Assembly (NCBI RefSeq): GCF_003991205.1 | Contig: NZ_RXOZ01000033.1 | Span: forward strand, 62,001 to 126,000 | DNA: 64,000 nt | DNA from: Georgenia sp. SYP-B2076 | GTDB lineage: Bacteria > Actinomycetota > Actinomycetes > Actinomycetales > Actinomycetaceae | Direction of reading: 5' to 3' | Shown: in pieces, positions 1 to 10,002 of the stretch | How positions within the stretch are numbered: the first letter of the stretch is position 1 | Layout: every line of letters begins with the position of its first letter | The notes under the pieces: generated by a model | Database searches by the model: none | What the model was told of the DNA's origin: nothing | What the model saw: only the letters and a program-made list of their open reading frames with translations | Position numbers and translations under genes: made by a program

Positions 1-814
1 GCAGGTCGCCGACGGCGAGGTCCGGGCGCTGCTGGAAGCCGCCCACGGTGGCGAGCGGGCGGGGTCGGGCGCGGGCGGCGAGCAGGCGGGGCCGGGCGCG
101 GGCGGCGAGCAGGCGGGGCCGGGCGCGGCCGCCGAGGAGTACCCGGCCGTTCGTCGCGACGTGCGGACCGCGGAGATGGCCGTGCCCACCTCGGCCGGTG
201 ACCTACCCGCGGTGGTCTCCGTCCCCGACGACGCGGCCGGGCTGGTCCTCTTCGCGCACGGCTCGGGCAGCAGCAGGCTCAGCCCGCGCAACGCCCGCGT
301 CGCCCGCATGCTCAACGCCGTGGGGCTGGCGACGGTGCTCCTGGACCTCTTGTCCGAGGCGGAGGCCAACGACCGCTCCCGCGTCTTCGACATCGAGCTG
401 CTCGCCCACCGCCTCGGGGACGCGACGCGCTTGGTGGCGACGGTCCCGGACCTGGCCATCCTGCCGCTCGGGTACTTCGGGGCCAGCACCGGCGCGGCCG
501 CGGCGCTGTGGGCGGCGGCGGACCACCCGGACAGGCTCGGCGCCGTCGTCTCCCGCGGCGGCCGACCGGACCTGGCCGCCCCCCGGCTCGCCGACGTCAC
601 GGCGCCGACGCTCCTCGTCGTGGGCGCGCTGGACACGGACGTCCTCGCCCTGAACCGGTGGGCCCGGGAGCAGCTGACGTGCGCGAGCGAGCTGCGCGTG
701 GTGCCTGGGGCCACGCACCTGTTCGAGGAGCCGGGCACCCTGGAGGTGGCCGGTGACCTCGCCGCGACCTGGTTCCGCACCCACCTGTTCCACGGGGCGG
801 CCGCCGCCCACTGA
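1..814 (+). CDS. Dienelactone hydrolase-type alpha/beta hydrolase, C-terminal part of a probable phosphoribosyltransferase fusion (5' truncated by window edge)
   Basis: The frame is open from base 2 to a TGA at 812-814, so the gene starts outside the window. The hydrolase domain carries the nucleophile elbow GASTG, an acid candidate in VGALDTDV and the histidine in PGATHLF, which is a complete Ser-Asp-His triad. Upstream in frame, [13 protein letters not shown] resembles the C-terminus of actinobacterial phosphoribosyltransferases, a family known to occur fused to dienelactone hydrolase domains. The two parts are joined by a Gly/Ala/Glu-rich linker made of three 9-residue repeats. An internal ATG at 176 could give a hydrolase-only product, but the continuous frame argues for a fusion. 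The substrate is unknown. The hydrolase fold is secure; the fusion rests on a short upstream stretch. Confidence 0.75.
   Translation, partial: QVADGEVRALLEAAHGGERAGSGAGGEQAGPGAGGEQAGPGAAAEEYPAVRRDVRTAEMAVPTSAGDLPAVVSVPDDAAGLVLFAHGSGSSRLSPRNARVARMLNAVGLATVLLDLLSEAEANDRSRVFDIELLAHRLGDATRLVATVPDLAILPLGYFGASTGAAAALWAAADHPDRLGAVVSRGGRPDLAAPRLADVTAPTLLVVGALDTDVLALNRWAREQLTCASELRVVPGATHLFEEPGTLEVAGDLAATWFRTHLFHGAAAAH
50..130 (+). repeat. 27-bp tandem repeat, three copies, in frame
   Basis: Three consecutive 27-nt units (50-76, 77-103, 104-130) encode [18 protein letters not shown] and GEQAGPGAA. The period is a multiple of three, so copy-number change would keep the frame and only lengthen the interdomain linker. 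Confidence 0.9.
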
Positions 815-880
815 GCAGGGGTCTCTCCCACCGGCGGCCGCGGGCGACGCCGGGGGACGCCGCGGTGGCGGCAGATCGCG

Positions 881-886
881 TAACCT
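881..886 (+). promoter_or_regulatory. Leaderless -10 box (TAACCT) for prfB
   Basis: TAACCT matches TANNNT and ends 8 nt before the GTG at 895. No Shine-Dalgarno sequence precedes that GTG. Together these favour transcription starting at or next to the start codon. Confidence 0.6.
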
Positions 887-894
887 TGCCGTCT

Positions 895-2013
<1,119 letters not shown>

Positions 2014-2165
2014 CCGGTCGGGGCGCCGCCGGGCGGCGACGTCCCTCACAGCCCCCGACCAGGGCGTCGCGGCGTGTCCGTGACGGAGGGGAGCCGTCCG
2101 GTGCTTAGTCTCGGAGTGGTCAGAGCACAGTTTCCCCCACCGTCGAGAATGGCCCACACCCACAC

Positions 2166-2855
<690 letters not shown>

Positions 2856-2865
2856 GGGGCGGGTC

Positions 2866-3780
2866 GTGCGTCTTCGTTTCGTCCTGTCCCAGGTCGGCCA
2901 GGGGCTCAGCCGCAACCTGGCCATGTCGGTCTCGGTCGCCCTGGTCACCTTCGTCTCGCTCATGTTCGTGGGGGCCGCCGCGCTCCTGCAGATGCAGATC
3001 GACAACCTCAAGAACGACTGGTACGACAAGGTCGAGGTCTCCGCGTTCATGTGCCCGGCCGGCTCCGCGGAGCCCGGCTGCGCGGCGGGCGAGGCGTCCC
3101 AGCAGCAGATCGACGACATCGGCGCGCTGCTGAAGTCCGACGCCCTCGCGCCCTACGTCGAGGACGTGTACTTCGAGACCAAGGACCAGGCCTTCGCGGC
3201 CTTCCAGGAGCAGATGGCCGACACGGTCTGGGCGCAGTCGCTCACGGTCGACCAGATGCAGGTCTCCTACCGCGTCAAGCTGGTCGACCCCGAGCAGTAC
3301 CGCATCGTGGCCGACGAGCTGGAGGGGCGCCCCGGCGTCGAGATCGTGGTGGACCAGCGCGAGCAGCTCGAGCCGCTGTTCCGCATCCTCAACAGCGCGA
3401 CGCTCTTCGCGGTAGGGCTAGCCGGCGTCATGATCGTCACGGCCGTCCTGCTCATCACCACCACGATCCGGCTCTCCGCGATGTCGAGACGCCGCGAGAC
3501 CGGGATCATGCGCCTCGTGGGTGCGTCCAACCTGTTCATCCAGCTGCCCTTCATGCTGGAGGGCGCCATCGCGGCGCTCGCCGGTGCGCTGCTGGCCGTG
3601 GGCGGGCTGTGGGTGGGGGTCAAGTACCTCCTCGAGGACTGGCTCGCGCAGTCCACGCCCTGGATACAGTTCGTAGGGACCGCCGACGTCTGGGCGGTCG
3701 CGCCGTTCCTCGTGCTCGCGGCGATGGTGCTCGCGGGCCTCAGCTCCGTCGTGACCCTCGGCCGTTACACCAAGGTGTGA
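2866..3780 (+). CDS. ftsX: Cell division permease-like protein FtsX
   Basis: FtsX is the membrane partner of FtsE. The 304-aa protein has an N-terminal membrane segment (about residues 18-42, VALVTFVSLMFVGAAALL), an extracellular loop of about 120 residues that contains two cysteines in CPAGSAEPGC, then three C-terminal membrane segments beginning LFAVGLAGVMIVTAVLL. This is the usual four-pass FtsX topology. The start is GTG 2866, ten bases after ftsE, with a G-rich AGGGGG just upstream. The extracellular loop is the part expected to contact the hydrolase encoded next. Confidence 0.95.
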   Translation: MRLRFVLSQVGQGLSRNLAMSVSVALVTFVSLMFVGAAALLQMQIDNLKNDWYDKVEVSAFMCPAGSAEPGCAAGEASQQQIDDIGALLKSDALAPYVEDVYFETKDQAFAAFQEQMADTVWAQSLTVDQMQVSYRVKLVDPEQYRIVADELEGRPGVEIVVDQREQLEPLFRILNSATLFAVGLAGVMIVTAVLLITTTIRLSAMSRRRETGIMRLVGASNLFIQLPFMLEGAIAALAGALLAVGGLWVGVKYLLEDWLAQSTPWIQFVGTADVWAVAPFLVLAAMVLAGLSSVVTLGRYTKV

Positions 3781-3787
3781 GGAGACC

Positions 3788-5188
3788 GTGACCACCGTGC
3801 GTCCCGCCCGCCCCACCCGGCGCCGACGGCTGCGCGCGCTCGCCCGCACCGCCTGCGCGGCGGCCCTCGTGCTCGCCGTGGCCGGGCCGGCGGGCGTCGC
3901 GCAGGCGGACAAGCGCGACGACCTGGTGCGCCAGCAGCAGGAGAACGCGGAGCAGCGGGAGCAGCTGGAGGCCTCCCTCGAGGGCGTGGACACGAACCTC
4001 GCCGGGACCTACCTCGCGCTGGAGGACGCCCGCGCCCGGCTCCCCCTCGCGCAGGCCGAGCTCGTGCTCGCCGAGGAGGCGCTCGCCGCGTCGGAGCGCA
4101 AGCAGGAGCAGGTCACCGCCCGCCTGGGCATCGCCGAGGCCGAGGCGGCCTCGCTCGCCACGCAGATCGAGGACGGCGCCGCCAAGATCGACACGACCCG
4201 GTCCGCCATGGGCGAGCTCGCCCGCAGCACCTACCGCGGCGACAACGCCGTCAGCACCATCTCCGTCGTCCTCGACGCCTCCTCCACGGAGGAGTTCCTC
4301 AAGAGCTACTCCGTCATGGAGACCGCCGTCCGCGCGCAGACCCAGGTGCTCGGCACCCTCGAGACGGACGCGGCCGTCGCCCGGAACCAGCGAGAGCGCC
4401 AGGAGGCGGTGACCGAGCGGATCGGCGAGCTCAAGGACGAGGCCGACGCCGCCGTCGCCGAGGCGGACGCCGCGCGGGCCGCCGCCGCGGAGCGCGCCGC
4501 CGAGATCCAGAAGATCGAGGCGGACATGACCACCCTGGCCGCCCAGCTCGAGACGCAGAAGCAGACCTACAGCGGGGAGCTCGCCGAGGTCGAGTCCTCC
4601 GGCGCCGCGCTCGCCGGCGAGATCGCCGCGATCGACGAGGCCAACCGCAAGGCCGAGGAGGAGCGCCAGCGCAAGGCCGCCGAGCAGCGCGCCCGGGACG
4701 AGGCGGCCGCGCGGGCGGGCAAGGCCCCGGCGGTCCCCGCCCCGCCCGCGACCGGCGGCGGCGGGGCGCTCATCCCGCCCGTGCCCAACCCGATGTACGT
4801 CACCTCCGCCTACGGGTTCCGGATCTACCCGATCTCCGGCGGGTGGTGGATGCACAACGGCACCGACGTCCGCTCCGCCTGCGGCAACCCGCAGGTCGCC
4901 TCGGCCGGCGGGACCGTCGCCGCGGTCAAGCCCGCCGCCGGCAACGGCACCCACGGCAACCAGGTGCTCATCAACCACGGCATCATCGGCGGCAGCTCCT
5001 ACGTCACCGTCTACAACCACCTGTCGAGCTTCGCGGTCAGCGCGGGTGAGCGCGTCTCCCAGGGCCAGACGGTCGGCCGGACCGGCGCCACCGGGAACGT
5101 CACCGGCTGCCACGTCCACTTCGAGGTCTGGAAGAACGGCTCGACCATCGACCCCATGGACCTGCCCGGCTTCGTCCAGGTCAACTGA
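3788..5188 (+). CDS. Secreted coiled-coil M23 peptidase, probable FtsEX-controlled peptidoglycan hydrolase or activator
   Basis: The 466-aa protein has a basic N-terminus and hydrophobic core with likely signal cleavage after Ala40 (VAQA|DKRDD). A long Ala/Glu/Gln-rich coiled coil covers about residues 41-305, a Pro/Gly linker follows, and a C-terminal LytM/M23 domain runs from about 335. The zinc motifs are visible: HNGTD (HxxxD) and HVHFE (HxH), with a further His in YNHLS. Because the metal ligands look intact, the domain may be catalytic, unlike E. coli EnvC. The gene starts 7 nt after ftsX with GGAG as ribosome binding site. Its place directly after ftsEX fits an EnvC- or RipC-like partner of the FtsX loop in septal cell-wall cleavage. 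The partnership is inferred from order and architecture. Confidence 0.9.
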   Translation: MTTVRPARPTRRRRLRALARTACAAALVLAVAGPAGVAQADKRDDLVRQQQENAEQREQLEASLEGVDTNLAGTYLALEDARARLPLAQAELVLAEEALAASERKQEQVTARLGIAEAEAASLATQIEDGAAKIDTTRSAMGELARSTYRGDNAVSTISVVLDASSTEEFLKSYSVMETAVRAQTQVLGTLETDAAVARNQRERQEAVTERIGELKDEADAAVAEADAARAAAAERAAEIQKIEADMTTLAAQLETQKQTYSGELAEVESSGAALAGEIAAIDEANRKAEEERQRKAAEQRARDEAAARAGKAPAVPAPPATGGGGALIPPVPNPMYVTSAYGFRIYPISGGWWMHNGTDVRSACGNPQVASAGGTVAAVKPAAGNGTHGNQVLINHGIIGGSSYVTVYNHLSSFAVSAGERVSQGQTVGRTGATGNVTGCHVHFEVWKNGSTIDPMDLPGFVQVN

Positions 5189-5240
5189 GTCCGGGGCGGC
5201 CGGCGGCCCAGCGGTTGCCCGAGCTGCGGGATCCGGGAAC

Positions 5241-5272
5241 GACGAAGCCCCCGCCTGGGCGGGGGCTTCGTC
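5241..5272. terminator. Strong bidirectional hairpin between convergent genes
   Basis: A perfect 15-bp stem (5241-5255 with 5258-5272) closes on a 2-nt gap. It lies between the ends of the ftsEX operon and the minus-strand LarA-like gene. There is no T-tract, as is usual at this GC content. Confidence 0.8.
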
Positions 5273-5306
5273 GTCGCCGCGGGCCCGTCAGGTCACCGGC
5301 GCCTCC

Positions 5307-6623
5307 TCAGACGTGCTGCTCGTGCGTGGCGCGCTGGTCGAGCTTCTCCTTGGTGGACCACAGGCCGGCCGAGGGCGTGGAGATGTAGAAGACCTCCTCG
5401 CCGTCGGGCATGGTGTTCCACCCGTCCTTCATGACGGCGGGGTCGTAGCGCTTCTGCGCCTCGGCCAGGTCCATGTACTGGTAACCCACCGACTCGATCT
5501 CCTCCTTCGTGAGGTGACCCGGGGCGTAGGTGATGGTGAAGCGGCCCTCGGAGGAGCCGTGCACGAGGTGCGCGGTGCCGTGCGGGATGTCCTGCATGTC
5601 CGCCTGCGTCTTGTACAGCTCCAGGACCTCGGCCTTGGGGATGTAGCCGTACTTGCGGATCAGCTCGTCGACCTCGGGCTGCTCACCGAAGCGCTCCACG
5701 CCCGGGGCGATGACGAGGAGCTCGCCGCCGTCGGCGATGGCCATGCGGGTGCGGTAGACCGCCTTGTTGGCGACCCAGGTGGCGCGGAACTCGTCCTCCT
5801 GCATGACGGCGACGATCTTGCGGACCGGCTCGTCGAAGACGGTGAAGTTCTGCTCGCGGCTGGCGCGCGCGGCGGCGTAGTACGTCTCGAGGTCGTCCCC
5901 GACGTAGACGCCGGTGTGGACGAGCTTGCCCTCGTCGTCGTAGTCCATGACGACCTGGAAGTACACGTCCCTCAGGTCCCCGAGGAAGTTCTCCTCGGCG
6001 TAGTTGAAGCAGGCGCGCACCGGCGTCAGGAGGTTGCCGAGGTTGTTCTCGATGCCGTACACCGCGGAGGCCATGTGCGAGGAGCCGAGCAGGCGCTTGC
6101 CGCCGAGACCGATGAAGTAGTTCTTGTTGTGGTTGGCGAAGCCGAGGACCTCGTGGGGAACCACGTGGCCGACGTTGATGACGAGGTCCCACTGCTCCTC
6201 GATGAGCATGGTGTTGAGGTCGACCGGCATCTCCCAGTCGACGGCGCCGCCCGTCTTCTCCCTCACGAGCTCGGCCGGGACGGTGCCGACGTTGACGACA
6301 CCGTTCTTCCAGTCGTGCTTGTGAATGCGCTCCTCCGGCACGGACCCGAACATCCACGTGTTGTCCTCGGGGGTGTGGGGCACGTGCTGCCCGAGCGTGG
6401 GGATGAGGTGGACGTCCGCCCCCGCCTCGGTGAGGTTGTTGTACAGGAACTCGGTGATCCAGCCCGAACCAGAGTGGGCTCGGGTGATGTCCGGCGGCAG
6501 CAGGAGCACGCGCTTCAGCTCGGTGATGCCGAGGCGCTCCTTCGCCTCCTCCACCATGCGCAGGGCCAGGGCTTCGATCTCCGGGCGGGAGATGAACGGG
6601 GCTTCATGCTGGAACCAGGTCAT
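5307..6623 (-). CDS. LarA-like nickel-pincer racemase/epimerase family protein
   Basis: The 438-aa protein fits the LarA (lactate racemase, DUF2088) superfamily, whose founding member uses a nickel-pincer nucleotide to racemise 2-hydroxy acids. The N-terminal motif PPDITRAHSG corresponds to the family PDxTR signature. Histidine-rich catalytic regions follow (TLGQHVPHTPED, INVGHVVPHEVLGFANHN, GLGGKRLLGSSH). The lysine-bearing segment differs from the GFSGGAK form of lactate racemase, so a different substrate is likely. The ATG at 6623 is 6 nt from a TATCTT box (leaderless). No larB, larC or larE cofactor genes lie in the window, so the cofactor would have to come from genes elsewhere. The family is fairly certain; the reaction is not known. 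Confidence 0.8.
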   Translation of the reverse strand: MTWFQHEAPFISRPEIEALALRMVEEAKERLGITELKRVLLLPPDITRAHSGSGWITEFLYNNLTEAGADVHLIPTLGQHVPHTPEDNTWMFGSVPEERIHKHDWKNGVVNVGTVPAELVREKTGGAVDWEMPVDLNTMLIEEQWDLVINVGHVVPHEVLGFANHNKNYFIGLGGKRLLGSSHMASAVYGIENNLGNLLTPVRACFNYAEENFLGDLRDVYFQVVMDYDDEGKLVHTGVYVGDDLETYYAAARASREQNFTVFDEPVRKIVAVMQEDEFRATWVANKAVYRTRMAIADGGELLVIAPGVERFGEQPEVDELIRKYGYIPKAEVLELYKTQADMQDIPHGTAHLVHGSSEGRFTITYAPGHLTKEEIESVGYQYMDLAEAQKRYDPAVMKDGWNTMPDGEEVFYISTPSAGLWSTKEKLDQRATHEQHV

Positions 6624-6629
6624 TGCGCC

Positions 6630-6635
6630 AAGATA
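6630..6635 (-). promoter_or_regulatory. Leaderless -10 box (TATCTT) for the LarA-like gene
   Basis: On the minus strand TATCTT ends 6 nt before ATG 6623 and no Shine-Dalgarno sequence is present. Confidence 0.6.
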
Positions 6636-6763
6636 GTCGGGGCACCCGCTCCCGCGATACCGCGGCGGGCCGGTTGCCAGGGGTTGTCGCCGGGCGGCCC
6701 CGCGGCCACCCGGACGGCTTGTCCCGGCGGGGAAACAAGTCGTGGGCGCGCACTCCGGTGACC

Positions 6764-6769
6764 TACGCT
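6764..6769 (+). promoter_or_regulatory. Candidate -10 box (TACGCT) for smpB
   Basis: TACGCT fits TANNNT and would start transcription near 6776, giving smpB a leader of about 70 nt. Confidence 0.45.
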
Positions 6770-6846
6770 GGAGGATCGGCGCGCCGCACGGCGTGTCGCG
6801 CCGGGCGGCGAGCGCGACGGCGACAGGTCTGACGGAGGTAGCAGAA

Positions 6847-7374
6847 GTGGCTGGCACGAACGCACCCGGCAAGGCGAAGCCGACCCAGGGGCAGCGGGCC
6901 AAGGCCGAGTCGGACGCCCGCAAGGTGGTCGCCCGCAACAAGAAGGCGCGCCACGACTACCACATCGACACCACCTACGAGGCGGGCATCTCCCTGACCG
7001 GCACCGAGGTGAAGGCGCTGCGCATGGGGCGCGCCTCCCTCGTCGACGGCTGGGTCGAGATCGACGACCGCGGCGAGGCGTGGCTCCAGGGCATCCACAT
7101 CCCCGAGTACGCGCAGGGTTCGTGGACCAACCACGGCCCGCGCCGCAAGCGCAAGCTCCTCCTGCACAAGGAGGAGATCGCGAAGCTCGGCGTGAAGTCC
7201 CGGGAGAAGGGGTACACGATCGTGCCGCTCGAGCTGTACTTCCTCCGCGGGCGCGCGAAGGTCGAGATCGCGCTCGCCCGCGGCAAGCAGGAGTGGGACA
7301 AGCGCCAGACGCTGCGCGAGAAGCAGGACGAGCGCGAGGCCCAGCGGGCGATGAGCCTGCGCAAGCACCTCTGA
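6847..7374 (+). CDS. smpB: SsrA-binding protein SmpB
   Basis: SmpB binds the tRNA-like domain of tmRNA and delivers it to stalled ribosomes in trans-translation. From GTG 6847 the product is 175 aa. It has the OB-fold core with family motifs [21 protein letters not shown], and the basic C-terminal tail [18 protein letters not shown]. The start is set by a textbook GGAGG at 6834-6838, 8 nt upstream; an upstream in-frame ATG lacks one. The N-terminus is somewhat extended (about 25 Lys/Ala-rich residues). Its RNA partner ssrA is 1.9 kb downstream on the same strand, a frequent pairing. Confidence 0.96.
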   Translation: MAGTNAPGKAKPTQGQRAKAESDARKVVARNKKARHDYHIDTTYEAGISLTGTEVKALRMGRASLVDGWVEIDDRGEAWLQGIHIPEYAQGSWTNHGPRRKRKLLLHKEEIAKLGVKSREKGYTIVPLELYFLRGRAKVEIALARGKQEWDKRQTLREKQDEREAQRAMSLRKHL

Positions 7375-7496
7375 CCCCGCGCGGCAGGTCGACCGGGTGC
7401 CATGGCGCTACGGGGCGCCGGTCCGGCGACCGGTGCGTCGTCGGGCGCCCGTCCGGGCACCGGCGCCGACCGGTGCGCCCGCGAGGGGGCCGGCGC

Positions 7497-7502
7497 TAGC
7501 CT
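7497..7502 (+). promoter_or_regulatory. Candidate -10 box (TAGCCT) for the 141-aa gene
   Basis: TAGCCT fits TANNNT; transcription would begin near 7509, about 45 nt before the ATG at 7555. Confidence 0.4.
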
Positions 7503-7554
7503 GGAACCGTCGGCGCGTGCCGACGCCCAGGCCCGTGGTCCAGGAGGCACTCCG

Positions 7555-7980
7555 ATGGCCCTGCCGATCAAGCTCCGTCACGTCCCCGCCCGCGCCGCCG
7601 CGGGCGCGTTCATCCTCAACTCCGGGCTGGGCAAGCGGCACCTGCCCGAGGAGGCCGCGGCGGGCCTGCAGTCCATGGCCGTCTACGCCTTCCCGCAGTT
7701 CGCGCACATGTCCCCGAAGGACTTCGGCAAGCTGGTCTCCACCGCGGAGATGGCGCTCGGCGCCGCGTTGCTGGTCCCGGTCGTGCCGACGTGGCTCGCC
7801 GCGCTCGGCCTGGCCGGGTTCTCCGGGTCGCTGCTGCGGATGTACACGAAGGTCCCCGGCCTGACCCAGAGCGATGGCATCCGGCCGACGGCGGAGGGCA
7901 CCGCCGTCGCGAAGGACGTCTTCCTCGCCGGCATCGCGGGCAGCCTCCTCGTCGACGAGCTGACGTCGCGCCGGGCCTGA
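7555..7980 (+). CDS. Small membrane protein, DoxX-like, unknown function
   Basis: The 141-aa protein starts at ATG 7555 with AGGAGG at 7542-7547. It has hydrophobic stretches around residues 60-85 (TAEMALGAALLVPVVPTWLAALGL) and near the C-terminus (VFLAGIAGSLLV). Its small size and helix layout recall DoxX/MauE-type membrane proteins, but I cannot assign a family with confidence. The N-terminal segment ILNSGLGKRHLPEEAAAGL looks conserved and amphipathic. It stands alone between smpB and a flavin oxidoreductase. The gene is real on codon use and its ribosome binding site; its function is unknown. Confidence 0.7.
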   Translation: MALPIKLRHVPARAAAGAFILNSGLGKRHLPEEAAAGLQSMAVYAFPQFAHMSPKDFGKLVSTAEMALGAALLVPVVPTWLAALGLAGFSGSLLRMYTKVPGLTQSDGIRPTAEGTAVAKDVFLAGIAGSLLVDELTSRRA

Positions 7981-8038
7981 GGCGTCTCCGGTTGCCCGAG
8001 GTCCGGAATAGACGGCCGTCCCCGGGGTTCGCATAGGC

Positions 8039-9085
8039 ATGGAACTGGGCATCTACACCTTCGGCGACCTCGACTCACGCACCGGGGCCGGCGCCGCCTC
8101 GCCGGGGCAACGCATCCGGGACATCCTCGAGCGCGTGCGCCTCGCTGAGGACGTGGGCCTGGCCTACGCGGGCATCGGCGAGCACCACCGGACCGACTAC
8201 GCGATCTCCTCACCCGCCACCGTGATCGCCGCGGCACTGGCGCAGACGGACCGCATCCATGTCGGCTCCGCGGTGACGGTGCTCTCTACCGAGGACCCGG
8301 TCCGGGTCTTCCAGCAGTTCGCCACCATGGACCAGTTCTCCGGCGGGCGCGTCGAGCTCCTCGCGGGCCGCGGATCCTTCATCGAGTCCTTCCCCCTGTT
8401 CGGCGCGAACCTCGAGGACTACGACGAGCTGTACGAGGAGAAGCTCGACCTGCTCCTCGCCCTGGACAGGGAGAACCCCATCACCTGGTCGGGACGGTTC
8501 CGCCCGCCCCTCATCGATGCCAACATCCTGCCCCGCCCCACCGACAAGCCGGCCCTCGGCCCCCACCTGCGCATCGGCGTCGCCACCGGCGGCTCGCCGG
8601 CGTCCTCGGTGCGGGCGGGCAAGCTTGGTCTGCCGATCAACTACGCCGTCATCGGCGGCGAGCCGCGACGGTTCGCGCCGCTGGTGGACCTCTACCGCCA
8701 GGCCCACGCGCGGGCCGGGCACCCCGCCTCCAGCCGTACCGTCTCCGTCTCGGTCCACGGCTTCGTGGCCGACGACGACGCCACGGCCATGGAGTTCTTC
8801 TACCCCTACCAGCTCGACGCCGGAACGAAGATCGCCCGCGAGCGCGGCTTCGCCCTGCCCAACCGGATCTCGTACGAGATGCAGTCGTCCCGGCACGGCG
8901 CGTACTTCATCGGCTCCCCGGAGACGGTGGCCGAGAAGATCGTCCTGCTGCACCGCGACCTCGGGCACGACCGGCAGAACTTCCAGATGGACGTCTCCGG
9001 CGTGCCGCAGCGCGAGTCCCTGCGGGCCATCGAGCTGCTCGGCGCGAAGGTGCTGCCGATGGTCACCGCGGAGCTCGGCCGCTGA
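8039..9085 (+). CDS. LLM-class flavin-dependent oxidoreductase
   Basis: This 348-aa protein belongs to the bacterial luciferase-like monooxygenase fold (F420- or FMN-dependent TIM barrel). Typical segments are GEHHRTDYAISSP, VLSTEDPVRVFQQFATMD, FSGGRVELLAGRGSF and the C-terminal GSPETVAEKI. The first-strand start MELGIYTFGDLD sets ATG 8039 as the start. It is complete, unlike its distant relative at 44.9 kb. The substrate and the choice of F420 or FMN cannot be read from the sequence. It ends 170 nt before the tmRNA and appears monocistronic. Confidence 0.85.
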   Translation: MELGIYTFGDLDSRTGAGAASPGQRIRDILERVRLAEDVGLAYAGIGEHHRTDYAISSPATVIAAALAQTDRIHVGSAVTVLSTEDPVRVFQQFATMDQFSGGRVELLAGRGSFIESFPLFGANLEDYDELYEEKLDLLLALDRENPITWSGRFRPPLIDANILPRPTDKPALGPHLRIGVATGGSPASSVRAGKLGLPINYAVIGGEPRRFAPLVDLYRQAHARAGHPASSRTVSVSVHGFVADDDATAMEFFYPYQLDAGTKIARERGFALPNRISYEMQSSRHGAYFIGSPETVAEKIVLLHRDLGHDRQNFQMDVSGVPQRESLRAIELLGAKVLPMVTAELGR

Positions 9086-9241
9086 GGCGGCGCCACGGCA
9101 CGTCGACGGGGGCGCGGGTGACGGCGCTCCGCGCAGCGGGTGGCGGCGTGCACGATGGAATAGGCGTGCGCCGTCCCCCGTTGAGGACGTAGCATGGACA
9201 TGCCGGCAGGTGCTCGGCCCGTGAGGGCAGGGAACGCCGGT

Positions 9242-9247
9242 GATAAC
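9242..9247 (+). promoter_or_regulatory. -10 box (GATAAC) of ssrA
   Basis: GATAAC ends 7 nt before the first base of the tmRNA acceptor stem, as expected for a stable RNA transcribed from its mature 5' end. No convincing -35 box is visible. Confidence 0.55.
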
Positions 9248-9254
9248 TGCACAG

Positions 9255-9625
9255 GGGGATGATCGGTTTCGACGATGGTCGTCGTTCCAGGGGAAGCGGG
9301 TCGAGGATGCAGAGTCATCTCGTCAACGATCTCTGCAAACCAATAGGTGCCAATACAACGCGCACCGACTCGTACGCCCTCGCCGCCTGAGCGAGCGCTA
9401 GAGTCCGTCAGCCCGAGATAGCTCTCGTCTCGGTTCCTGGCGTCAACTAGAGAGCCACTGCTTGTAGCCTTCGTCACCGGGGTTACAGGGACTTCTAGGT
9501 GACTGGGCCCGTCCGCGACTTGTCTGCGTGATCGCGGGGGCCGAGAAAATCATCAGCAGAATGCACCCGGAGAAGCCCTGGCTCCACGCCGTCGGACGCG
9601 GGTTCGATTCCCGCCATCTCCACAA
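9255..9625 (+). ncRNA. ssrA: Transfer-messenger RNA
   Basis: tmRNA rescues stalled ribosomes with SmpB. The 5' end GGGGATGATCGGTTTCGAC pairs with CATCTCC at 9615-9621 to form the acceptor stem, with one G-U pair. The T arm GGTTCGATTCC precedes the 3' end. A peptide-tag frame is present at 9349-9390. After the discriminator A (9622) the genome reads CAA, not CCA, so the terminal CCA must be added after transcription. It is followed by a strong terminator. Confidence 0.97.
9349..9390 (+). other. tmRNA proteolysis-tag reading frame
   Basis: The frame GCC...TGA encodes ANTTRTDSYALAA followed by a stop. The ALAA end is the usual ClpXP-directed degron. The resume codon is GCC, preceded by CCAATAGGT. 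Confidence 0.9.
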
Positions 9626-9628
9626 ATC

Positions 9629-9666
9629 CAGACAGGGAGAGCGCCTTTCGGCGCCCTCCCTGTCTG
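9629..9666 (+). terminator. ssrA terminator
   Basis: An 11-bp outer stem (9629-9639 with 9656-9666) and a 5-bp inner stem (9641-9645 with 9650-9654) around a TTTC loop lie immediately 3' of the tmRNA. Confidence 0.85.
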
Positions 9667-10002
9667 TCTGCCGATCATGTGTCCGCCACTGTCCTTCACG
9701 ACAGGTCGCCGCCCCGCCCGGGGAGACTTCTGGCGTGGAGGACAGTGGCGTCTCGTCACCATCGGCCGCCGCGGCGCCGACCCTCGCGCTGCAGCCCGGC
9801 CCGGCGCGCACCGAAGCCCTCCTCGTGCGCCTCGGCCAGCCCGACGGTTTGGTCCCGGGCGACGACAGACGTCCCCACAGCGGCCACCACCTCGCCCGGA
9901 ACCTGCCCCATGGCCGTCTGAGGGGGCTGGTCCCCCTTGCCCCGGGCCGACGCCCTGCGGTTCATTGGGACGGCCGGTGCGGTGACCGCTCGAGGAGGGA
10001 TC
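9667..10002. other. 336-bp intergenic region, no gene recognised
   Basis: Between the ssrA terminator and the multicopper oxidase. It contains open frames typical of high-GC DNA but none with a ribosome binding site or recognisable product. The only clear signal is AGGAGG at 9993-9998 serving the oxidase. I see no TANNNT box close to that gene. Confidence 0.5.
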
